A DNA stretch of 14,721 nt from Cellvibrio sp. (lineage in GTDB: Bacteria > Pseudomonadota > Gammaproteobacteria > Pseudomonadales > Cellvibrionaceae): contig DQHS01000037.1 in NCBI GenBank assembly GCA_003524365.1, forward strand, positions 4,158-18,878, written 5' to 3'. The notes below the pieces were generated by a model. That model made no database searches and was not told where the DNA came from. It worked only from the letters and a program-made list of their open reading frames with translations. Position 1 is the stretch's first letter; every line of letters starts with the position of its first letter. The position numbers were made by a program, and so were the translations under genes. Of the stretch, positions 1-6,707 are shown one piece after another.

Positions 1-2
1 AA

Positions 3-716
3 CTAATTCGGATTCTGCTGTTGTGCCTCGTAAAGCATATGCAAGGTAATCTTTCGCACCTCGGCTTTACTCGCTTCAATATGCGTTTTTAAATAACTTT
101 TTACATCCTCTGCGCGCCTTTCAATAATGGTGCGGAGAATTTTTGCATGTTCATCGTAAGTGGCTTCAACGCGCTTTTTTTGGGTAAAGTCGATTCGGCG
201 GATAATGCGCAGGCGCTCGCTGATATCATGATGGATGCGCGCCATTTCCGTATTGCCGGTAGCTTCAACCAATTGCTCGTGAAAGCGTTCATCCAGTGCG
301 CCCACCGTTGGACCATCTTCAATTCGCTCTTCGGGTGTGACGAGCCAGATTTTTTTTAAATCCTCCAGATTGGGCGCCGGTTCCATCTCACACAATTTTT
401 TTACTGCTGCTAGTTCCAGTACGATACGTACATCGTAAAGTTGTTCAAATTGGTTAAAGTCAAAAGGCTTTACTTGCCAACCACTGCGAAAGGAAACATC
501 CACAAAACCTTCGCGCTGTAACCGCGCTAGCGCTTCACGTACTGGCGTGCGGCTCGCTGCTACGCGTTCAGCAATTTCGTTTTCACTAAACCTGTCGCCG
601 GGCAACAGGCGAAAGGAAAAAATATCATCCTTAATAGTTCGATAAATCCGCTCGGTTAAATTGGTGCGCGGTTCATCGGCTTTCTTTTTGTTTTTGTCGT
701 GTTTGACCAGTTTCAT
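3..716 (-). CDS. GntR-family transcriptional regulator, FCD (FadR/VanR-type) subfamily
   Basis: This 237-residue protein is probably the local repressor of the urea-degradation operon. Residues about 18-85 form a GntR winged helix (ERIYRTIKDDIFSFRLLPGD, then ASRTPVREALARLQREGFV). Residues about 90-220 form an all-helical FCD ligand-binding domain. The usual FCD metal ligands are visible as D142 and H146 (LDERFHEQL), H190 (DEHAKI) and H212 (THIEAS), so a metal-bound carboxylate effector is likely. The start is ATG, preceded by a lysine-rich N-terminus and only a weak GAGAA ribosome site. It lies 142 bp downstream of urea carboxylase on the same strand, separated by an inverted-repeat array, so it may be read with the operon or separately. 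A matching dyad (ATACAA-N2-TTGTAT) sits upstream of the first operon gene. The effector and the role as repressor are inferred. The family assignment is firm. Confidence 0.93.
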   Translation of the reverse strand: MKLVKHDKNKKKADEPRTNLTERIYRTIKDDIFSFRLLPGDRFSENEIAERVAASRTPVREALARLQREGFVDVSFRSGWQVKPFDFNQFEQLYDVRIVLELAAVKKLCEMEPAPNLEDLKKIWLVTPEERIEDGPTVGALDERFHEQLVEATGNTEMARIHHDISERLRIIRRIDFTQKKRVEATYDEHAKILRTIIERRAEDVKSYLKTHIEASKAEVRKITLHMLYEAQQQNPN

Positions 717-755
717 ATGTTTCTCGATATTTTTTGCTTGCTCTTCCTTAATTCG

Positions 756-852
756 AAGGGAGGTTCAGCTCCTCCCTTTGCAAAAGGGAGGCGGGGGAGG
801 GATTTAACAGCGAAATTTAAATCCCCCCTAGTCCCCCTTTTACAAAGGGGGG
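756..852. repeat. Array of GGGAGG/CCTCCC inverted repeats (dispersed palindromic-repeat type)
   Basis: Five alternating arms are visible: AAGGGAGG (756-763), CCTCCCTTT (771-779), AAAGGGAGG (783-791), CCCCCTTT (833-840) and AAAGGGGG (844-851). Arms 2 and 3 form a 9-bp stem with a GCA loop. Arms 4 and 5 form an 8-bp stem with a TAC loop. On a larger scale the purine-rich block 783-805 can pair with the pyrimidine-rich block around 818-840. The array fills the gap between the stop codon of urea carboxylase (6 bp away) and gntR. The CCTCCCTTTGCAAAGGGAGG style of sequence resembles palindromic repeats dispersed between genes in many proteobacteria. In the transcript it could stabilise the 3' end of the urea carboxylase mRNA or attenuate read-through into gntR. 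That function is inferred. Confidence 0.75.
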
Positions 853-858
853 AATTGG

Positions 859-3800
859 TTAATCGTCCAATTCAAGCACCAACAACAAATCGCCCGCATT
901 CACTTGTTTTCCTGGCTTGCAATGAATCGAACCAATTTTTGCCGTGCGATCCGCATAAACTGAAAATTCCATCTTCATTGCTTCAACAATTAGTAGCGGT
1001 TGATCAACTTCTACCATCTCGCCTGGTTCAACCAACAGTTTCCAAATATTGCCGCTGATGTCTGCTGTGACGGCATGGCCATCTACTTCTATTCCACCAG
1101 AAAGAGCGCCGCTCGATACTTTGACTTGCAGTGCTGCATCAACTTGCTTTTCTTCATCGGCTTGCCAGCGTGCGACTTCTTTGGTGAAAGCGGCTTGTTG
1201 TTTTGTTTTAAATTCGGTAATGCTTTCTGCATTGTCTTGCAGGAATTGTTCATGTTCGGCAAGACTAAAATAGTCTTCTTCAATTCGCAGGCTTAAACGG
1301 CCTTCGCGAAATGCTTCGCGCTGCTCAGTTAATTCTGCTTCTGTCACTTCGTAATAGCGCACACGGTCAAAGAATTTCAACAGCCATGGCTCGCCATCTT
1401 TGAATATTGGATTTTTGAGGAATTTATTCCAGATCGGCAGTGTCCGCCCTACAAGCTGGTAACCACCGGGAGAATCCATTCCGTAAATGCACATGTATAC
1501 GCCGCCGATTCCCACTGTGCCTTCTGCGGTGTAAGTGCGTGCCGGATTGTATTTGGATGTGAGCAAGCGGTGGCGCGGGTCAACGGGTACGGCGCAAGGT
1601 GCACCCAGATAAACATCGCCCAAACCCAATACCATATAGCTGGTTTCAAACAGAATTTGTTTAACTTGATCGACGGAATCCAGGCCGTTAATGCGACGCA
1701 TAAATTCGGTGTTGCTCGGTAACCAGGGCGCGGTGTCGCGTACGGATTGACGATAGCGGGATACAGCATCAAGCGTTGCCGAGTCTTCAAAGGCCATCGG
1801 CATGTAAACAACACGGCTAGGTACTTTAATATCATGTGCATCGCCGAGCGTTTCTTCAATCACTAACAACTGATTAATTAAATCCCGTTGATGAACAACG
1901 CGGCTGTCGTAATTGATTTGCAGCGAGCGCACACCGGGCGATAATTCGATCACCCCATTGATCGGCGATGCTTTTAAGGCTTCCATCAGCGCATACACAC
2001 GCAGGCGCAAACTCAATTCAAGAATGTTATCGCCGTATTCAAGCAGAATATATTTATCACCTGCTTGACGATAACTCACCAGTGGGCGGCTGCCCTCGGG
2101 TGGCAATGCAGCGACTATACAATCGGAAATAGTATTTTCTGGTTTGACGATAGGCGCGAACAACACCTTCGGTTGCGCACTCAGGTTTTCAATCGCGCGA
2201 TCAGCAGATAATTCCAGCGCGAGTGCTGCATCGAAACTCAAACGTTTGAAACGAATTTTGTCCCCAGGTTTTACCTGACCGACTTTCCACAGTTCCGCTT
2301 TAACGATGGTTACAGGGCAAACAAATCCGCCGAGACTGGGGCCGTCTTTGGTGAGGATTACTGGCATGTCCCCGGTGAAATTAATGGAACCAACAGCGTA
2401 TTCTGTATCGTGAATATTGGATGGGTGCAAACCCGCTTCGCCGCCGTCACTGCGCGTCCATGTGGGTTTGGGTCCATTCAAGCGAATCCCTAAACGATTA
2501 GAGTTGTAATGCACTTCCCATGCAGTTGAAAAAAACATGTCAATCGCATCTTCAGTGAAAAAATCCGGCGCGCCGTGCGGGCCATAGAGCACACCAATTT
2601 CCCACTCATTCGGATAGCTGGGAATTAATTCAACAGGTGCGGCTGCAGCTTCATAGATTGGTGCTGGTGTAGTGCAAGCAGTAATTGCCGGATTGCTAAT
2701 CGGTAACATATCGGTCGCACGCAAGGTACGACCTGCGTGGCCGCCGAATTGCCCGAGTGCAAACGTTGAGCGGCTGCCAAGATAAACGGGTACATCAAAA
2801 CCATTGCGCACCGCGAGATAACCGCGACAGCCTTGGTCAGCTTTACCCACTTCCAGAATTTGTCCGGCTTTAATGGCAACCGGTTGCCAGAATGGAATTA
2901 ATTTGCCATCAATTTTCGCAGGCGATGTTGCACCAGTAAGCGCAATGGTCGCATCGCGATGGAATTTTAATTTCGGTCCGATGATTGTGTATTCGAGCGC
3001 AGCGGCACTTTCATGATTGCCGACGATACGGTTGGCTAAACGAAATGCGTAATCATCCATGGGGCCTGAGGGCGGAACACCAATGCTCCACAAACCGACG
3101 CGGCCGGGGTAATCCTGCACGCTGGTGTAAGTACCAGGTTGCAATACTTCAATGACCGGCGCTTGGTATTCAAAGCCGGCCAATTTGTTGGTAGCAACAT
3201 CGCCGCTGCCAAAAAAATCGGTTGCGATAATTTGGCGCAGGTAATCCAGATTGGTTGCAATCCCTGCTGCGCGAGTTTCGTTAAGTGCGGTTTTCATTTT
3301 GCTGATCGCATCGGCGCGATCTTTACCGTACACAATAATTTTAGCGATCATCGGATCGTAATAGGGCGATACTTCAGTGCCGGTTGAAACCCAGGTGTCT
3401 ACTCTTAAAAAATCGAGGCGCGCAGATTCTGGAAAATGCACATCGGTTAATACACCCGGTGACGGTTGAAAGCCGCGCACTGGATCTTCGGCGTACAAGC
3501 GCACTTCAATTGCAGCGCCTTTAGGATTAATTTCAATATCCAGTGTTGGTGGAGTACCGGCAGCGGTAAGAATCATCCACTCAACCAAATCTACACCGGT
3601 GCAGGCTTCTGTGATGGGATGCTCGACTTGCAGGCGAGTGTTCACCTCCAAAAAGTAAAACGCATCACGCGCGGCATCGTAAATATATTCAATGGTACCG
3701 GCTGAACGATAATTAACAGCCTCGCCCAAACTTTTTGAAGCCGCCAATAATTTATCGCGCGTTGCGGCAGGTAAATTCGGAGCAGGAGTTTCTTCAACCA

Positions 3801-4509
3801 CTTTTTGGTTGCGGCGTTGCAATGAGCAATCGCGTTCACCCAGCGCGAGTACGTTGCCCTTGCCATCACCAAAAATTTGTACTTCTACATGGCGGGCGTT
3901 ATCCACGAAGCGCTCGAGAAATACACCGCTATCGCTGAAAAAGTTTTGACCTAAACGTTTTACTGTTTCATAAGCAGCAATTAATTCTGCTTCGTTGTTA
4001 CAGCGAGTCAAGCCGATGCCACCACCACCGGCGGTGCTTTTTAACATTACGGGATAACCAAGTTGCCCAGCAGATGTAACGGCTTCGTCAATTGAATCCA
4101 GTAAGCCCGTTCCAGGGGTAAGAGGTACACCGGCTTTTTCGGCAATTTCTCGTGAGGTGTGTTTCAATCCGAATTCGCGAATTTGTGCTGGAGTAGGGCC
4201 ACAAAATGCGATGCCTTCCGCTTCGCACTGCTCACAAAATTTAGCGTTCTCTGAGAGAAAGCCGTAACCGGGAATAATTGCTTGCGCGCCGGTTGCTTTT
4301 GCGGCGGCGAGAATTAAATCGGATTTCAAATAACTTTCGGCAGCCGTATTACCACCAAGGCATATTGCTTTATCGCAGGCAGCCACGTGCGCCGAGTTGC
4401 GGTCTGCATCGGAATACACGGCAACGGACTCGATGCCCATTTTTTTCAGCGTTTTAGCAATACGTACCGCGATTTCTCCGCGGTTGGCGATAAGCACAGT
4501 CTTTAACAC
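859..4509 (-). CDS. uca: Urea carboxylase (biotin-dependent, EC 6.3.4.6)
   Basis: This cytoplasmic enzyme of 1216 residues carboxylates urea to allophanate using ATP, bicarbonate and a covalently bound biotin. Domains in order are: biotin carboxylase, residues 1-450 (K157, glycine-rich ATP loop 160-166, ERDCSLQRRNQK at 225-236, EVNTRLQVEH at 288-297); carboxyltransferase halves related to KipA/AHS2 (about 455-780) and KipI/AHS1 (about 790-1010); a linker; and a biotin carrier domain with EAMKME, where K1179 is the biotinylated lysine. The start is GTG (4507-4509), chosen because GGAG lies 7 nt upstream in the 15-bp gap after allophanate hydrolase. The two genes are clearly cotranscribed. Some relatives are guanidine carboxylases. 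Here there is no carboxyguanidine-deiminase pair next to the gene and no guanidine-I riboswitch, and the carboxyltransferase carries HPSN (N698), so urea is the favoured substrate. The substrate call is an inference. Confidence 0.95.
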   Translation of the reverse strand: MLKTVLIANRGEIAVRIAKTLKKMGIESVAVYSDADRNSAHVAACDKAICLGGNTAAESYLKSDLILAAAKATGAQAIIPGYGFLSENAKFCEQCEAEGIAFCGPTPAQIREFGLKHTSREIAEKAGVPLTPGTGLLDSIDEAVTSAGQLGYPVMLKSTAGGGGIGLTRCNNEAELIAAYETVKRLGQNFFSDSGVFLERFVDNARHVEVQIFGDGKGNVLALGERDCSLQRRNQKVVEETPAPNLPAATRDKLLAASKSLGEAVNYRSAGTIEYIYDAARDAFYFLEVNTRLQVEHPITEACTGVDLVEWMILTAAGTPPTLDIEINPKGAAIEVRLYAEDPVRGFQPSPGVLTDVHFPESARLDFLRVDTWVSTGTEVSPYYDPMIAKIIVYGKDRADAISKMKTALNETRAAGIATNLDYLRQIIATDFFGSGDVATNKLAGFEYQAPVIEVLQPGTYTSVQDYPGRVGLWSIGVPPSGPMDDYAFRLANRIVGNHESAAALEYTIIGPKLKFHRDATIALTGATSPAKIDGKLIPFWQPVAIKAGQILEVGKADQGCRGYLAVRNGFDVPVYLGSRSTFALGQFGGHAGRTLRATDMLPISNPAITACTTPAPIYEAAAAPVELIPSYPNEWEIGVLYGPHGAPDFFTEDAIDMFFSTAWEVHYNSNRLGIRLNGPKPTWTRSDGGEAGLHPSNIHDTEYAVGSINFTGDMPVILTKDGPSLGGFVCPVTIVKAELWKVGQVKPGDKIRFKRLSFDAALALELSADRAIENLSAQPKVLFAPIVKPENTISDCIVAALPPEGSRPLVSYRQAGDKYILLEYGDNILELSLRLRVYALMEALKASPINGVIELSPGVRSLQINYDSRVVHQRDLINQLLVIEETLGDAHDIKVPSRVVYMPMAFEDSATLDAVSRYRQSVRDTAPWLPSNTEFMRRINGLDSVDQVKQILFETSYMVLGLGDVYLGAPCAVPVDPRHRLLTSKYNPARTYTAEGTVGIGGVYMCIYGMDSPGGYQLVGRTLPIWNKFLKNPIFKDGEPWLLKFFDRVRYYEVTEAELTEQREAFREGRLSLRIEEDYFSLAEHEQFLQDNAESITEFKTKQQAAFTKEVARWQADEEKQVDAALQVKVSSGALSGGIEVDGHAVTADISGNIWKLLVEPGEMVEVDQPLLIVEAMKMEFSVYADRTAKIGSIHCKPGKQVNAGDLLLVLELDD

Positions 4510-4524
4510 AAATCTTCTCCGGCT

Positions 4525-6339
4525 TTATTTCTGCAGCGACTTTATATAAGCCCGCCATCCGCCTAAATGAGTGATATCAGTCGCGCCTTTCACGGCCGCG
4601 CCTTCACAAATAAACCCTTTTACTTCGCGACCATCGTGCAAACTCAACGTACCTATGCCGAGCGGAGCGGGAATTAATGCAACAAAACTTCCGAACTGTT
4701 GTACCGGTACATCCCACAATTCCACAATGATTTCTGCTCCTTCATTCTCTTTACCTTGAGGGCAGCGAATCAAACCGGGTTTCGGTGGTGTGGTATTCGG
4801 TAATGCAAATAAACGGTAATTGTTGGCGGTATAAGTGCTTTCAACAAAAAGTGCATTGCGCTCTTGCAACTGCACATTGAGTGGCATGCCAGTTAAATGT
4901 GCGCCCACGACGGCGAGGCGAACATAACCTTGCGGTGGAGTATTTTTTGCCGTGATTGCAGGCATTGATTGCGTGGTGGCACCCAGCGATAAATTAACGC
5001 TGCTGTGCCATTTTTTTCCGAAGGCGGCTAGTGCTGCGTCTTGCCATGCGGGCGCAATTAGCGTGATGCCGAACGGCAATCCATCTGCACGCAAAGTGGC
5101 GGGTAAGGCAAGTGCAGAGCAGTCCGCAAGATTTACGAAATTGGTGTAAGTGCCGAGTTGGCTGTTAACGCCGACTGGATCGGCCGCGACTTCAGCAATG
5201 GTTGGGTGACGCGGTGATGTCGGTACCAATAGTGCATCGACATCTTTCATTAATAGTTGTATTTCACGTGCGAGATCCGCGCGGCGATATTCACCACGGT
5301 AGGCATCAGTAGCGGAAAAATTAATTGCGTTTTCAACAATAGTGCGCACGACATCATTCATGTCAGCAGCGTGTTCTTTCATAAATTCGGCAATTGCTGC
5401 ATGTCGCTCAGCTACCCAAGGGCCGCCGTATAACAATTGCGCGAGAGTAAACATGGGTGTGAAATCGATGGTGACTAATTCGGCACCAAAGGCAGAAATA
5501 TTTTCTAAGGTTTCCAACCAAGCGGCTTCGGCTTGGGTATCGCCAAACCAATTGGGCGATGCGGGAATGCCGAAGCGCGGCCTGGTAGAAAAATAGGTCG
5601 CTGCGGCAGGTGCAGTGCGCGAGTAACCATCAGTCGCATCAAAACTTTCCATTACATTCGCAACGGTTTCTGCATCATCCACAGTGAGCGCAAATACAGA
5701 AATGCAATCCAGGCTGCGGCAGGCGGGTACAACACCTGTGGTGCTGAAGCGACCTTTGGTTGGCTTTAAGCCAACAATATTGTTAAAACCGGCGGGCACA
5801 CGGCCAGAGCCAGCAGTATCAGTTCCCAAACTAAACGGCACCAGTCCGCGTGCGACGGTGGTTGCAGAACCGGAACTAGAACCGCCAGACACATACTCTG
5901 ATTTAAATGAATTGGGCACCGCGCCATAGGGCGAACGAGTGCCGACCAAGCCAGTGGCAAATTGGTCGAGGTTGGTTTTACCCAACACAATCGCACCGGC
6001 TTGTTTGAGGCGTGCTACTGCAGTGGCATCAGCTTCGGGAATATAGGTAAAAGCGGGGCAGGCGGCTGTAGTTGGAATACCTGCAACATCGATATTGTCT
6101 TTTACTGCGAAAGGCACGCCGTAGAGCGGCAGGGCGTTGGCATCGCCCATACTTTCTAATGCATCGAGCTGTGCATCCAATTCGGCAGCTGAAACAATAT
6201 AAATCCATGCGGTGTCATTGGCTTTAAGTTGCGCGCGCAATACATGCAGCAGATCACGGGCAGTCAAGCCTTCGCTGCGGTAGGCGGTAAGCCATTTATC
6301 AATAGTCCAACCGGTGGTCACAAAATCTGGGGACTGCAT
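4525..6339 (-). CDS. atzF: Allophanate hydrolase, two-domain form (EC 3.5.1.54)
   Basis: This 604-residue protein hydrolyses allophanate, the product of urea carboxylase, giving ammonia and CO2 and completing ATP-dependent urea breakdown. The N-terminal amidase-signature domain (about 50-440) has the full Ser-cisSer-Lys triad: K80 (FAVKDNID), S154 (SGGSSSGSA) and nucleophile S178 (GTDTAGSGR). Their spacing of 74 and 98 residues equals that of characterised AtzF (K91, S165, S189, from memory). The C-terminal domain (about 460-604, with VVGAHLTGMPLN) is present, so the protein is full length and should also carry the decarboxylation function assigned to that domain. The start is ATG with AGGA nine bases upstream. 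It is the first gene of the operon. A sigma-54 promoter candidate and a GntR-type dyad lie in its leader. The name could equally be written dur1-like; the function is well supported. Confidence 0.95.
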   Translation of the reverse strand: MQSPDFVTTGWTIDKWLTAYRSEGLTARDLLHVLRAQLKANDTAWIYIVSAAELDAQLDALESMGDANALPLYGVPFAVKDNIDVAGIPTTAACPAFTYIPEADATAVARLKQAGAIVLGKTNLDQFATGLVGTRSPYGAVPNSFKSEYVSGGSSSGSATTVARGLVPFSLGTDTAGSGRVPAGFNNIVGLKPTKGRFSTTGVVPACRSLDCISVFALTVDDAETVANVMESFDATDGYSRTAPAAATYFSTRPRFGIPASPNWFGDTQAEAAWLETLENISAFGAELVTIDFTPMFTLAQLLYGGPWVAERHAAIAEFMKEHAADMNDVVRTIVENAINFSATDAYRGEYRRADLAREIQLLMKDVDALLVPTSPRHPTIAEVAADPVGVNSQLGTYTNFVNLADCSALALPATLRADGLPFGITLIAPAWQDAALAAFGKKWHSSVNLSLGATTQSMPAITAKNTPPQGYVRLAVVGAHLTGMPLNVQLQERNALFVESTYTANNYRLFALPNTTPPKPGLIRCPQGKENEGAEIIVELWDVPVQQFGSFVALIPAPLGIGTLSLHDGREVKGFICEGAAVKGATDITHLGGWRAYIKSLQK

Positions 6340-6385
6340 CGTTATTGTTCCTGCGTGACTTTCTTAAGTTCGATCTCAAGCCTAA

Positions 6386-6411
6386 ATACAATCTTGGATA
6401 CAAGTTTGTAT
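6386..6411 (-). promoter_or_regulatory. Probable GntR operator at the urea operon start site
   Basis: A perfect inverted repeat ATACAA-GT-TTGTAT spans 6398-6411, and a third ATACAA half-site lies at 6386-6391. The dyad covers the +1 position (about 6403) predicted from the sigma-54 candidate just upstream. Short dyads with a 2-base centre fit FadR/VanR-type GntR proteins, and such a regulator is encoded at the end of this operon. The dyad is seen directly. Its assignment to that regulator is inferred. Confidence 0.6.
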
Positions 6412-6414
6412 TCA

Positions 6415-6431
6415 GCAGAAACTGTGCCAAG
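6415..6431 (-). promoter_or_regulatory. Sigma-54 (-24/-12) promoter candidate for the urea operon
   Basis: Read on the minus strand the site is TTGGCACAGTTTCTGCT. It matches the RpoN consensus TTGGCACG-N4-TTGC, with the invariant GG and GC exactly 10 bases apart (GG at 6428-6427, GC at 6416-6415). Transcription would start near 6403, about 64 bases before the allophanate hydrolase ATG. Nitrogen-scavenging operons are often under NtrC/RpoN control, which supports the reading. No convincing sigma-70 promoter was seen for this operon. Confidence 0.65.
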
Positions 6432-6549
6432 TGAAAATTACTCGCAAAACCTCTTTGGCTTACAAGTATAAAAACCTTGTTATTCAATGAGTTAAATGAC
6501 GTAGGAAAACTGGTTTAAGTATGATTGTGGATGCATTTTTAGGGGCATT

Positions 6550-6570
6550 TTGTGCGCTGAAGTTGTGCGC
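6550..6570. repeat. Direct repeat TTGTGCGC x2, possible upstream activator region
   Basis: TTGTGCGC occurs at 6550-6557 and again at 6563-6570, a 13-bp period, with a related TTGGTGCG at 6594-6601. These lie about 150-190 bp upstream of the predicted sigma-54 start, where enhancer-binding proteins usually bind. The GTGC/GCAC cores recall NtrC half-sites, but no full NtrC dyad (GCACCA-N5-TGGTGC) is present, so the assignment is tentative. Confidence 0.3.
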
Positions 6571-6617
6571 GGGATTTTTAGATAGGGGCTAAATTGGTGC
6601 GAGTGGTTCTTAAGTTG

Positions 6618-6647
6618 ATATCTCAATTTTTATAAATATTGAGATAT
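6618..6647. promoter_or_regulatory. Fic operator O1 (perfect 10-bp-arm dyad)
   Basis: ATATCTCAAT (6618-6627) and ATTGAGATAT (6638-6647) form a perfect inverted repeat with a 10-bp centre. The right arm contains the putative -35 hexamer TTGAGA of the Fic promoter, so a bound protein would block RNA polymerase. The same ATCTCAA-N12-TTGAGAT pattern recurs exactly 50 bp downstream. Confidence 0.75.
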
Positions 6648-6667
6648 GGTTGCGATTAAACTATAGT
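6639..6667 (+). promoter_or_regulatory. Sigma-70 promoter of the Fic-dGTPase unit
   Basis: TTGAGA (6639-6644) and TATAGT (6662-6667) each match five of six consensus bases and are separated by the ideal 17 bp. The predicted start, near 6674, falls inside the left arm of the second operator. The leader would be about 30 bases. Confidence 0.65.
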
Positions 6668-6707
6668 TCATCTCAATATTGTTGGTTTTTGAGATGAATT
6701 GAGATGA
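6667..6707. promoter_or_regulatory. Fic operator O2 with an additional half-site over the start codon
   Basis: TTCATCTCAA (6667-6676) and TTGAGATGAA (6689-6698) form a perfect 10-bp-arm dyad with a 12-bp centre. A further TTGAGATGA follows at 6699-6707 and includes the Fic ATG (6704). The dyad also supplies the weak GAGA ribosome site (6691-6694). Binding here would cover the transcription start, the ribosome site and the start codon together. Confidence 0.75.

Noticed and set aside
699..1058. Plus-strand open frame of 119 codons across the repeat array and the urea carboxylase 3' end
   Set aside because: It overlaps a strongly supported gene on the other strand, has low-complexity composition from the repeats and no ribosome site.
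6373..6379. A further ATCTCAA heptamer in the allophanate hydrolase leader
   Set aside because: It has no partner half-site at the 12-bp spacing. One or two chance copies of a 7-mer are expected in a window this long.
6340..6403. Guanidine-I riboswitch in the leader of the urea operon
   Set aside because: The predicted leader is only about 64 bases, and the conserved ACGA/GGACC-type pairing and loop elements are not present.
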